64,000 nt of DNA from Xylogone sp. PMI_703 (taxonomy: Eukaryota > Ascomycota > Leotiomycetes). The stretch spans positions 186,001 to 250,000 of the forward strand of contig JAJTUQ010000007.1 in the NCBI GenBank assembly GCA_021399445.1. The letters are read 5' to 3'. The stretch's first letter is position 1. Each line of letters starts with the position of its first letter. Position numbers and translations under genes: made by a program. The notes beneath the pieces were generated by a model. The model did not search any database, was not told where the DNA came from, and saw only the letters and a program-made list of their open reading frames with translations. Shown piece after piece: positions 35,144 to 45,288 of this stretch.

Positions 35144-36285
35144 TTACGATACCGAATTCTGTGTGAATATGAACGCGTTAAATGAAGTACGAAAATAGAT
35201 AGATGTCTAGATAGATTATTCGCAGTATACGAACTAGCTTGCCGTCCGAAGTCTACCCTCTAATGGTTAAATCCTATTATCGGTAGGCAAATATACATAC
35301 AATTGCTATAGGGCAAAGATTTAATAGATGACCTATTAGCCAACTATAGAGAATACAGGTAAAATGTCTAACACTATGGATCTGAATATCAATAATTGCA
35401 TCCTACACTCGGGATATCCGATTAGCCACATCTTACTACGGTTACGTACCCAGTCTAGGTATAAACGTCTTTTTGGCCATTGCCTATGGTCTGACTATCT
35501 TAAGCTGCATTCTATTCACTATAATCTTTCGTCGTTCTAGATTGTATACGCAAATGTAGTGGGTGTAAGGTGCTGGACTTAAGTGCATTGGTTATATTGT
35601 GCACATAAGCGGGAACAAAAAGCCGTGGGAGCTTGCCGGTTTCACGATACAACTTATGTTTCTCGCTATCGCATTAGTGTTTATGAATGCATAATAAGTG
35701 TTTGTTTCGTTTAATTAATTCATTCTAGAGGTTGAATCTCCTTCCCGACTCTGCATTAACTTTATCAAAAGAGTCACTATCTAATATGAACATTACGCCA
35801 GCAGTGTTTACCTCTCTCTCAAACACATAGCCCAGGCAGTCGGACGTGGTTACCTCAACATAAATCCCATAATATATTCTCACGTCTAATGTTCAAGGAA
35901 ATAACGAATACTGCGAGAAAGTTTAAAACTACCTCCATAAACTCCGAGATTCAAGGTTGTATTGAAATTCTAATACTGCAAACGATTCTCACTGTATATC
36001 CAATCGCGCTTAATCCACATTATTAGTCTTAATGTCATTATAATCATTCCCTTTTTTTATAGGAGAGCTCATTGAGTGTTTCTTTAGGGGGTATATAGGC
36101 TGGTTTATACATAAATAGCTTTAAATATTAGTGGTTAAGCTAGTCTATACACTAATACAAATATTGGTGGATAGGCTGGCCCATTAGCGAATGGGAAATA
36201 TTGGCGTATGGGCTAGAATATGTACATTAAACGATATCCTCCACACTCATCTGATGAAAGCCACTATTGACAATTCCAAGACCAT
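35144..36285. other. AT-rich intergenic region, convergent gene ends
   Basis: These 1.1 kb lie between the 3' ends of the FAH-like and flavocytochrome genes. It is AT-rich, with loosely repeated AAATATT(A/G)GTGG and TAGGCTGG-like strings at 36090-36215. There is no gene. Confidence 0.45.
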
Positions 36286-37998
36286 TCATAACCTTCCACG
36301 AGGATTCCATTTAACATAAGGATGCTCTAGGCTACTGGGCACTAAATGATCAACATCTGAGGTGTTAACAAGACTCGGGCGAACTTCAGAAAGATCTTTG
36401 ATTCCAACCAACTTCATGGCGCCTTCTATTTCACCTTTGAGTACTAAAATCAAACGTCAGCCATGTTGTTAATATCCAATAGAACAAACCCCAATAACTT
36501 ACTATTGACGAGATGCTCAACCCCTTCTGATCCGTAGTTCAAAGCATATAGAAATGTCCTGCCAATTCCAACTGCTTTAGCACCAAGACAGAGGGCTTTT
36601 AAGATGTCACCTCCTCTTCTAAAGCCTCCATCAACATAAACCTCCATCTTATAAAAGATCTCAGGACAGTGTTTATGCATTTCTAGCAAGACAAGAATTG
36701 AGGGAGGTGAATAATCAAGATTTCTCCCTCCATGGTTGCTGAGAAATATACCATCAACATTGTGCTCCATGGCAATCTTAGCATCCTCGGCACATGTTAT
36801 CCCTTTTAGTATAATAGGAAGATCCGTATGTTTCCTAATCCAGGCTAAATCATCCCACGTCATTGCTTGATCAATAAAGCTGCCTACTATACGAGTGAGT
36901 CCGCCGCCCTTCAAGTCAGGCTTAGCACGTTCGCCTGTGACGTGATCGATAACGATGTCACCAACCGGCAGGCGTTCATCAGATTCGCGCTTGCCTCGAC
37001 CTGCGGCATCAACAGTTAAAAACACGGCTTTCATACCAAGTGACCGTGCACGTGACAGGATATCTGCGGATTTCTGTCTTTGCTTGTTCAGATACAGCTG
37101 GAACAGAAACGGGTAGTCGGGAGCCTGATTTACAATATCTTCCAGCGGGTGACTGCTGTTGGTTGAGATCTTCCTTTCATTAGTATTTCATGTAGCTACG
37201 TTTCCGTGAAGACCACTTTGTGATACTCACAATCTCCAGAATACCAGTGGACTGAGCTGCGCGAGCCAATCCTTTTTCGCCCTCTGGATTAATTAACTTC
37301 GCCATGCCAGTGGGGCATATAAACAGTGGCAGCGTAACTGGAATGTTGAGAATCACACTAGATGTATCGACAGTTGCGACATTTCTCATCACCCTCGGCC
37401 TGAACCAGATCCGCTTCAGCATAGCCTCATTGGCATCCCGGGTCCAGCAGTCTGTATCGGCAGTAGAGTAGAATGCATAAGCCTTCTTAGTTGCAGTCTT
37501 AGCGGCAACTTGTTCAAAGTCGTAGCTGTTTATTCCAAATTAAAAGGCTGCATTAGTGTGGTTGAAAACTACAAGTCTTTATTATCTCACCTATTCAAAA
37601 TTGTATGTAACGGAGGCTTCCCATCACCATCGGCCAAGAGCATCCGAGTTGTCTCTGTAGCAGACCGGACGTTCCACGTGTCAGATATGGTAGATTTATC
37701 CAGAGTTCCTTTAAGGCAGTCCTTAGGGAGATTTTCTAGAAGCATGGATGGTGAATGAACTTCATGATAGGCTTTGGTTGCATCTCCACCGGCATATTTA
37801 TGGATAACTTTAGAGGAGTAAGTATACACGAGAAGATTATAAAACCATGCAATGGTACTTCTTACTTGAGGCGCCACCAGGGTGCTCGTTTGCGAACTCG
37901 GTAACATCCCATACTTGGTAGTCAATAACAATCCAGCAATCATCAGGTGTGGCGTGTGAAAGAACTTCATTGATCGAGACAAGCTTTTTGTCTGCCAT
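36286..37998 (-). CDS. flavocytochrome b2-type FMN-dependent alpha-hydroxyacid dehydrogenase
   Basis: The protein has 489 residues in five exons; introns are 37808-37865, 37526-37590, 37170-37230 and 36444-36502. It starts with a cytochrome b5 domain (SHATPDDCWIVIDYQVWDV, EFANEHPGGAS, KYAGGDATKAYHEVHSP), whose two heme-ligand histidines are in HPGG and EVHSP. The FMN barrel follows with PLFICPTGMAKLINPEGE, AVFLTVDAAGRGKRESDER, LPIILKGI (Lys), FLSNHGGRNLDY (catalytic His and Arg) and YVDGGFRRGGDILKALCLGA. The C-terminal tail runs to HPYVKWNPRGRL. Such enzymes oxidise L-lactate, L-mandelate or other 2-hydroxy acids to 2-oxo acids, passing electrons to cytochrome c. No mitochondrial presequence precedes the b5 domain, so the location is unclear. 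It is convergent with the FAH-like gene. Confidence 0.92.
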
Positions 37999-38576
37999 GC
38001 TTTTACCTAGACGGGATTTTGCTACTCGCTTTGGAAGGATTGGGCAACCTCCTTGATTATGTACGCAGAGATGCCAAATAAATCGTAACAGAGAAAGATC
38101 GGTGACGGTCTATAAAGCGAACCGGTGTTGTACCCTATTTTAATTCGTGAACGAAGCTTATTAGTGGATAGGTGGGAGTTTTGGCCTAGCTCTCGGGTGT
38201 CAACAGTAATAAGTGGCTCGAGAGTGGGTGGAATCCTGGAAATAGCAGCTACATCCCCATATTGTCTCCGCACGCACTCCGCTCTACTAATAATCCCCAC
38301 TTGCGCCCATTGTTCAGCAGATGTCAGATTGGTTGCTGGCTGAACGTAGATTTCATAGCGCGGACTTGGAGGAATTTACGATCTGTCTGGCAGTTCCCTT
38401 TTACATGACCTGACCGTTTTCAGATATACAATCCGATGGGTTTTGTGGTAGTCGGATCATCAGATCAAGCACAGTTACAAAATAAATTATAAGTATGGAT
38501 AGGCCTCTTATGCTTGGAGACAGCATTGACACTCTCACTCCAGCTTATATTGATTGCTGATTGCAAGGTACAGCGA
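37999..38576. other. intergenic region
   Basis: This is 578 bases between the flavocytochrome start and the carboxylesterase stop, and it should contain the flavocytochrome promoter. Nothing else is recognised. Confidence 0.45.
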
Positions 38577-40368
38577 TTAAGGGCAGTTAGCATCGGCAAT
38601 GTCATGATACCCAAAGGTCGCCGTCGTGGAATTCTCATATCCGAGTTCCACGAGTGTCGGCTTATTTTCATGATACCGTGGCCATCCATAGTTGCTAAGT
38701 CCATGAAGTGGATCTGCAGCGAATGCTGTCCATGCTCCCATCATGTAACGACTTGTAGCAGCCTCGGCCGGTGTATCTGGACCACCAATGCTTGCTGTGC
38801 CCCAGATAATGGGTATTTCAGCTATTGAATTAATGAGCTCAAATTCCAGTAACAGATACATACGACCGGCATTACCTACAAGAGTGATACGCCCCTAACC
38901 AGGGGAAGGGGGTCGTGTTGGAATAATTGCCGCGGAACCAATAGCGCCATTGAGCAGTTCCCCGATCAGAGCGATACCTGCAAGAATCAGTTTCAATATA
39001 TCAGTATTAAATACACACCTCGTATAAACTTGCCTTGTAGATAACTCTGTAGGACAGTCGAATGTGGTATCTGTCTCAATTTGCGCGCTTGTTTCGTTCA
39101 CTCCAGCGGGATTGAATGCGACTAAACTTGCACCCTCGTTCTCATTATTACCAGTCAAGTAACCCTGAAACCAGTCAGTATTTCCTTAAAGTTTTAGTAG
39201 TATACTTACTCCCTTGGCATAGAGTCCTTTCATGACCCGTTCGGTGTAATTTTCAAAGGTTACCACATTATCTACCACTGGAATAAATGATAGACTTTTA
39301 CCCTCATTGATAGTAGCGTTGTATTCGTTGACCACCGTGGCGATATCTCTGGCCTCGACTGTCTGCATACATTCGAAGGTTCCTTTGTGGCTCGAAACTG
39401 GGCAACCCAGTTGTTTGGCCACGTATGTGAAATTGGTCCCTTGTGGATCTTCCGCCGCGAGCACACCTACATTAGAGGGCATTACTCCCGATTCTGAGAT
39501 GAATCCTTTGACCAAAGGCTTCTTCCTCCATGCATAACTATATATATCCACAGAAAATGCACCTGCTGACTGCCCACCTAAGACCATGCGTTCGGGATCG
39601 CCACCAAATGCTGCAATGTTTTCGTATACCCACTGGACGGCCTGCCGCTGGTCCAGTAAACCCGGGTTGGCATTCCGTCCGCTTATCTCGGGTGAGTTAG
39701 GATAGCCAAATATGTTCAATCGATAACTGTTGAGCTTGGTAAGTAAAGTATTGTGTCATAGATGATAGCCTATCACAAATGCTCACTTAATAGAAACGAG
39801 AATCGTATCTTGGTGATTAGCAATAATCTCAGATGCATCATTATATGGTTCTGAGGAAGCACCATTGATAAACCTATTTAGAGGCAGTCAGCACAACTAT
39901 GTTGGAAGAAGAGCCTAAATGATCAACGTACCCTCCACCGTGGATCCATATTATTACCGCGTGTTTTGTTCTCACTCCTGGATGTGCTCTTGGTGCCCAG
40001 ATGTTCAAAAATAAGCAATCTTCAGACTGGGTGGAGTTTGGATAGGGCTCATCGCCCGTGATGTAGAGGGTATAAACATTTGGTGTGCCGCCGCCTAGCT
40101 GCCAGCAGATGGGACTGTATTCAGTTGCATCAATTAATTGTGGAGTGGGAGCTTTAGCAACCGGTGGGCGGAAACGCCTCGGTCCCACCGGAGGCTCGGC
40201 ATACGGAACGCCCTTGAAGATGCGGACATCAGTGGAATTGGGAGAGACCAAGCCCTTCACTGAGAATGAATTGGTACGGACAATCAAATCCGAGCCATCA
40301 TGCAACAGTATACCAGTTACCCGGCTCAAAAAGAGATACAAAACAGCTATAGATCCTAATCGTAACAT
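38577..40368 (-). CDS. secreted type-B carboxylesterase/lipase
   Basis: This is a multi-exon gene; the first intron is 39874-39931 and others lie near 39725-39790, 39160-39215, 39005-39045 and 38845-38890. MLRLGSIAVLYLFLSRVTG is a signal peptide. Family blocks are FKGVPYAEPPVGPRRFRPP, SEDCLFLNIWAP, IWIHGGGF (oxyanion hole, formed across intron 1), NPGLLDQRQAVQWVYENI and GGDPERMVLGGQSAGA, with the nucleophile Ser in GQSAG. ENEGASL supplies the acid-position region, and DPLHGLSNYGWP the His region. Several NxT/S sites fit secretion. It would hydrolyse carboxylic esters outside the cell. Next to a hydroxy-acid dehydrogenase it could release the hydroxy acid from an ester, which is an inference from order alone. 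Confidence 0.9.
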
Positions 40369-41140
40369 GGTGTCCGAATGTTCTGCTGGTTAAATCGGAC
40401 TACTGGCAACAAGAAACCATGACACTTTTATACAACATTATGAATTATCAACCGCTATGACCCGCAAGGATGCTGATCTGCAATACCGTCGAGATTTCAA
40501 CTCTCCGGAGAAATAATCGGTTTAAAGATACATCGACGAGCGGGGTTGAATCGATGGGTAAATGCATCTATAACATGACGATACTGCGTTCCTGGTATAA
40601 AGAATGACCATATCCCGTTCATGATCGTTTATAAGTGGGCAAATACTGCAGATTCTCACTTATTATACCCCATAAGCTTTTAAGTTTCGATCCGCCCGAT
40701 ATTGATTTACCCAGGAAGTGGGGTGGCTCTTGAGCAGAACGTCAACTAATAGACGGTGAAAGCCCAAAACTAGGCCCTAGGACGAACGGCCAATTATAAT
40801 AATACTAATAACTTGATTAACTTTAAATAAGCTTAGTGCAGCTAAATCGACTAATTCCAAAAGAAGTCGCCCTCGATATACCCTTGCATGATACATCGCT
40901 ATATTTGCCGGCCTGCAAGTTAGATAAGCTGAGCTATACTAGTTAAGACGCAGGGAATGTTAAGAATATTCTTGCTTTTGTAAGTAGCTTGCTTTTAGAC
41001 TGAGTCATACTATTCTAGACTAAACTGTATAAATTGAGCCGTGATGTCTCTCTCAGTCGCCATATTAAAACGAATTACATTTATATTCAATTAAGTGGAT
41101 CTATGACTTTGAATTTAGCCTGTCAAGTGAGATTTATTAA
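40369..41140. other. intergenic region upstream of the carboxylesterase
   Basis: This holds the carboxylesterase promoter and, further right, AT-rich sequence up to the inverted-repeat element. No gene is seen. Confidence 0.45.
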
Positions 41141-41829
41141 GGGAATACTTAAATACACCCAGCGTTTACCTATTTGCACCCAAAATCGCCGACATCGGCT
41201 ATTGCGCAGCCTATTTACCAACGAAATGCGCTAAACATTCTATGATTATGGCGACCTACAGGCTCTAATAACCTGTACCGTACAGTATGGGCTGTACCGT
41301 ATCGCCAACGCCCTCCGGCCGTTGGCTCCTTTTAGCATGCTTACAGGCCCAAGGCCCTGTAAGCGAAGCCTTGTAGGGCCTGAGCCTGTAGGGCCTGAGC
41401 CTGTAGGGCCTGAGCCTGTAGGGCCTGAGCCTGTAGGGCCTGAGCCTGTAGGGCCTGAGCCTGTAGGGCCTGAGCCTGTAGGGCCTGAGCCTGTAGGGCC
41501 TGAGCCTGTAGGGCCTGAGCCTGTAGGGCCTGAGCCTGTAGGGCCTGAGCCTGTAGGGCCTGAGCCTGTAGGGCCTGAGCCTGTAGGGCCTGAGCCTGTA
41601 GGGCCTGAGCCTGTAGGGCCTGTATAAGACTTGACGTGCAATTCACAACTTTGGATAGCTACTAGACTAATACTATCTTAAATCAATTTAATTGTATTGT
41701 ATAATTAAATATCCGTAATATTTGAAGTTTTGATTCAAAGTTTTGATGAGGGAAAGTGGTCTGTGCAACAACCGATGTCGGCGATTTTGGGTGCAAATAG
41801 GTAAACGCTGGGTGTATTTAAGTATTCCC
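41141..41829. mobile_element. 689-base inverted-repeat element carrying a GC-rich minisatellite
   Basis: The first 58 bases (41141-41198, starting GGGAATACTTAAATACACCC) are an exact inverted copy of the last 58 (41772-41829). Similarity continues a further 10 bases or so with only transitions. Identical TTTATTAA lies on each side (41133-41140 and 41830-41837), a probable 8-base target duplication, although its AT-rich sequence makes the exact edge ambiguous. The interior has a GC-rich core with a 15-base tandem repeat between AT-rich flanks. No transposase is present, so this is a non-autonomous element. The tips are not CAGNG, so a hAT assignment is unsafe. Confidence 0.8.
41385..41624. repeat. 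minisatellite, 16 units of 15 bases
   Basis: The unit CCTGTAGGGCCTGAG is repeated from 41385 to 41624. The copies are identical except that the last ends CCTGTA, and a variant unit with one extra base precedes them at 41369-41384. Because the period is five codons and the unit lacks stops in several frames, long frames arise on both strands (for example GPEPV on plus, and GSGPT or LQAQA on minus). These are by-products of the repeat, not genes. Confidence 0.95.
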
Positions 41830-42205
41830 TTTATTAATGACATACAAAATAAGTTAAAATAGAAAAATAGGAAACATATAAAGAACCAATTCAAAATTGC
41901 ATCTTACATTACCGTTCTTGGGCAGCAATTAGATCTAGCCATCAAAGGCTTATATTACCAAACCCCAAGATCCACAGGATCTTTCAACTTCAACTATGGG
42001 TTTTTCAAAGAGTTCGCAATAATTCATTCACGAAAAATCCATCCAAAGCACTATATATCATAAGTCTTTCACAAGTTTAGATGTCCTTCATTCCTGCGCG
42101 CAGCTGACATTTTGGAGATATTATACTGGTTCCCACCCCTGTGCTTCTTAGTGAATAAGGCCCACTAGAATCCCGTTAGAGACCGCCCCTAAGTGAGTAT
42201 GATAT
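41830..42205. other. intergenic region
   Basis: This short region lies between the inverted-repeat element and the 3' end of the next gene. No feature is recognised. Confidence 0.45.
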
Positions 42206-43466
42206 TCATGTGCTCACCTCTTTCTTCCAATCCCATCGGTGCCATTGATTTTCTTTCTGTTCCCGTCGCTTTTCCTCTCTAGCCATAATGATCTCTACCG
42301 TTATTAAGCCCCATAAGTCATTTTTCTTGTAGTCTCGATCGGGTTTCCACCTCTTCAACTTTGCAGCCTTTTCGTATAAGTCATTCTTTTCCTTCTCAGC
42401 AACTTCGGTACGAATCTCTTCAAGCGCTTTCGCATCAACGGATGCTATCTCCTTGGTTATAAGGATGTCAATACCAGCTTTATCAAGCGCCCGAACCACA
42501 GGCAATGTCCATCCAGCCTCGCCGTTGCCTGCATCAACAGCTTTCCAGGTACGGAGTGCAAAATCTAAGAACAAGGTCGCGACTAATCCAATATTTTTTA
42601 TTGGCGAATCTTTAGTGAAAAGACCATGCTCGTCGAGAATGTCAAAGCACGTCAACAACATGGTTCCAAACATGGCAACAATTTCAGCATTGCTATTGGG
42701 ATCGTCAGTGCTCACCCACGCAGAGAGATCAGTAGTAGCCAAATGCCAACCAAGGGCCTCTGCCATTTCCCATTTCTTAGCTGGCGAGACATCCTTCTTG
42801 GCAACTATTCTGTTAAATTCCTTAAGCTGAAGGCATCCTGTCAGTATATTCTCATCCCTTCTGTGAAGAAAGGCTTTGGCTCACGTAGTTCTCAAATACT
42901 TCAGCGATACCATAACCAGTAAAATTATTGTAAAAGTAGACTCCATTGAAATCCTGGTCCCGCTGGCTTCTCTCTCCAATGAAATCGAGTAGACGATCCA
43001 AAACACCATCAGATAGTATGAATGGCCAGTTGGGTATCTCGTCATGAAAAGTGCCGCACCTGCAGCCCGAATTACGACGTTTGCCCTCTGCAGTTGACTT
43101 CTTCCCTATGACGGATCTCCGTTTGCCTTTTCCACGTGTCACTTTGTGAGGCTCGCCCTCTTCCTCTTCATTTTCTTCATCGTTCTTATACGCGCGTCTA
43201 AGGGGCGGGCAGTACGTCTCGTATCGAGGGATTTCGGCGTCAACAAGCTGGAGGAGATATATTAGCACAGCGGAAAAAAGAGTTAAAAATTGTAGAGCTA
43301 CCGGAGTTGATTGTCTTGCTTCTTTGCTTCGCTCGACCGTTTTGGATATAGCGTCTTCTATTACTGTGGGTTGCGCTTCAACTTGCCCCTTGGAAATGTT
43401 CCTGGCGACTCGTTTCCTCCTCGCATTGGTGTCCACCTCAGCGAGCGGTCGCTTTGCTCGAGGCAT
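42206..43466 (-). CDS. conserved-looking fungal protein of unknown function, probably nuclear
   Basis: The protein has 382 residues in three exons; introns are 43248-43301 and 42827-42884, and the joins are exact. The N-terminus MPRAKRPLAEVDTNARRKRV is very basic, like a nuclear localisation signal. A mixed-charge segment, RRAYKNDEENEEEEGEPHK, is followed by another basic cluster. The folded part includes WPFILSDGVLDRLLDFIGE, GYGIAEVFENY and KKWEMAEALGWHLATTD. The C-terminus is a charged helix (AEKEKNDLYEKAAKLKRWKP). I do not recognise a named domain. The clean splicing and balanced composition indicate a real gene. Confidence 0.75.
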
Positions 43467-43728
43467 ATTTAAGTTAACAGCGACTGAAGGTATCCCACCC
43501 TGTAATGTAATAGTAATAATTGTCTAAATAATAAATCAGTCCCGATCCCGAGATTCCTGTAAGTGGTCTAATTATTGAAGCTTTAATCTGTTTACCTCCT
43601 ATCAGGGATTAAATGCGACAGTAAGCTATCAAGGGGTCAACATTTGCCCGATCCAGGTTAGCTGGCTGATAAACGAGATACTGTACTGGTATCCCCATAA
43701 ATAATAAGTATACACTCTACTGTACAAT

Positions 43729-44408
43729 GTGAAATCCTCAGGCCAATACATCCTTCAACGAGTAGTGACAGCTGTGACAGCACTGAGGAGGAGAGGTGTA
43801 GAGGTACAGCTCAGGTGGATTCCAGCACATATTGGGGTAGACGGAAATGAGATTATGGACAAGCTGGCGAAGGAGGCAACGATAAAGAGCTTTCCTCGGA
43901 ACATCACCCTTCAACACCTTCCCAAACTCAAGACTGCCTGTCGTCGAATTATCAGAGAGTGGAGTGTAGCAGAGTGAGAGCACATATGGACAATCGGAGA
44001 AAGCGGAAAATTATACAAAAATAAATACGGACTCAAACTCAACAAGTACATCGACAGGCTGTACACGGATATGCCTAAGCCGGTCAGCTTTATCTTTATT
44101 TAGTTATATACTAAAAAGATAAGCCTTAAGTAATATCTTCACAAGATCAATAAAGCTGATAAGCCGGGATGTGATTATCGAACATTCAACCAAACAGTTA
44201 TACACATCATTGAGGAATGCCTTTGCTACAGAAGGCAAAGAAGACGATTCTTTGACGTGCTCCTCATCAGGGGTACCAAAATCATACTCTCAGAACTGCA
44301 GAAGGCCAGGAAGGCCGTCAACTTCATGCTATCGACTGGCCTATTAGACCAGTTCCGATATTATAAATCAGAACTATACAAGCAATTCGAGGACGATCTC
44401 GAGACATG
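43729..44408 (+). pseudogene. dead 3' end of a Tad1-like LINE (RNase H region)
   Basis: The frame from 43729 reads VEVQLRWIPAHIGVDGNE followed by KLAKEATIKS, the last motif of a retroelement RNase H. After a stop at about 43975 the coding resemblance continues through further stops (YLHKINKADKPGCDYRTFNQ, then TVIHIIEECLCYRRQRRRFF), the Cys-rich tail seen in fungal LINE-type ORF2 proteins. The reverse transcriptase is missing, so the copy is 5'-truncated and decayed. A 21-base A run at 44770-44790 could be its old poly-A tail, but 360 bases of unexplained sequence lie between. Confidence 0.75.
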
Positions 44409-44769
44409 ATCATATCACAGAAAAGGGGCCAAAGGAGATGTAAACAGTAATGTACTATGGTCATACGGCCATAGTATAGCAATAGTATTTATTGACCGAT
44501 ACGGAGACTTGTATGTAATCCTTTCACTTGTTGATTTTAAGGAAGTTAGGGAAAGACTGACTCAAGACGTGAGATTCCTTTGATTTTGATTCGGTGTTCT
44601 TGATCTGAGCGTTCTTTTATTATTTCATTCTACTTTTTGATTTTATTTCATTTCAGGACAAGGCTTGTTCTCTGCCGGAGTTTGTACACAGGCTCAGAAA
44701 TTGTATGCAAGAACAACTGTAACATAGACGCCTCTACATAGCTAGCTTAGCTGAAAAGAGTATAGATCC

Positions 44770-44790
44770 AAAAAAAAAAAAAAAAAAAAA
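44770..44790. repeat. poly-A run, 21 bases
   Basis: An uninterrupted A tract follows TAGATCC. It may be the tail of the LINE remnant upstream or a chance homopolymer. Confidence 0.8.
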
Positions 44791-44838
44791 TCAATGTGAA
44801 ATCCACCAGATCCATTGTCCCAAATGTTAATAACTTGT

Positions 44839-45085
44839 CTAGAAGGGTCTGCTATAATCGCTCCAAGTAAGCATCCATATCCGCTTCCAAATATGCCAAG
44901 GTAGCTCGTTGTAACAAAACCCCCACTCTGCAGGTGCTTGAAATGGATATTTCTCGGCCTCCTCGTTCAAAGCAATCAGTGATTGCACTATATTCGAGAC
45001 TTTGCCACCTGGAGAGCTGATGACCTTGTAGGAAGCTTTGCTCTCGATATATAGGGGCGTCGCGGGCTCTATATCATAACAATTC
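44839..45085 (-). pseudogene. unassigned coding remnant
   Basis: On the minus strand a frame reads IEPATPLYIESKASYKVI, then SSPGGKVSNIVQSLIALNEE and AEKYPFQAPAEWGFCYNELP, ending at a stop at 44839-44841. The residue mix is protein-like and helix-rich. There is no credible start: upstream the frame meets a stop, and a neighbouring frame (VYGFDSEAVFGG) takes over. The family is not recognised. It could be the last exon of a broken gene or part of the untranslated tail of the gene at 45289. Confidence 0.35.
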
Positions 45086-45288
45086 GACCACCAAAAACGG
45101 CCTCGGAATCAAAGCCGTACACAGCTCTACATATACTTCAATCAGAGTAAGTGAAGATGCTGCTATATTCTCGCAATATATTTGACAACTTCGAAAGATT
45201 CTCTTCCTTCTACTCCAGCTTCTCAAGGGAAGAATCCCGTGGACAACTTTCCCGCAGGTTCAATTGCAAGCTACATTAATAAATGCCC

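Noticed and set aside
41385..41624. CRISPR-like regular repeat array
   Set aside because: There are no spacers: units are directly adjacent 15-mers in a eukaryotic genome.
41246..41646. Long repeat-encoded open frames on both strands (131 and 101 codons)
   Set aside because: They exist only because the 15-base repeat lacks stops; no start context, no homology and all frames are equally open.
42453..42922. Plus-strand frames of about 100-125 codons
   Set aside because: Antisense shadows of the spliced gene at 42206-43466.
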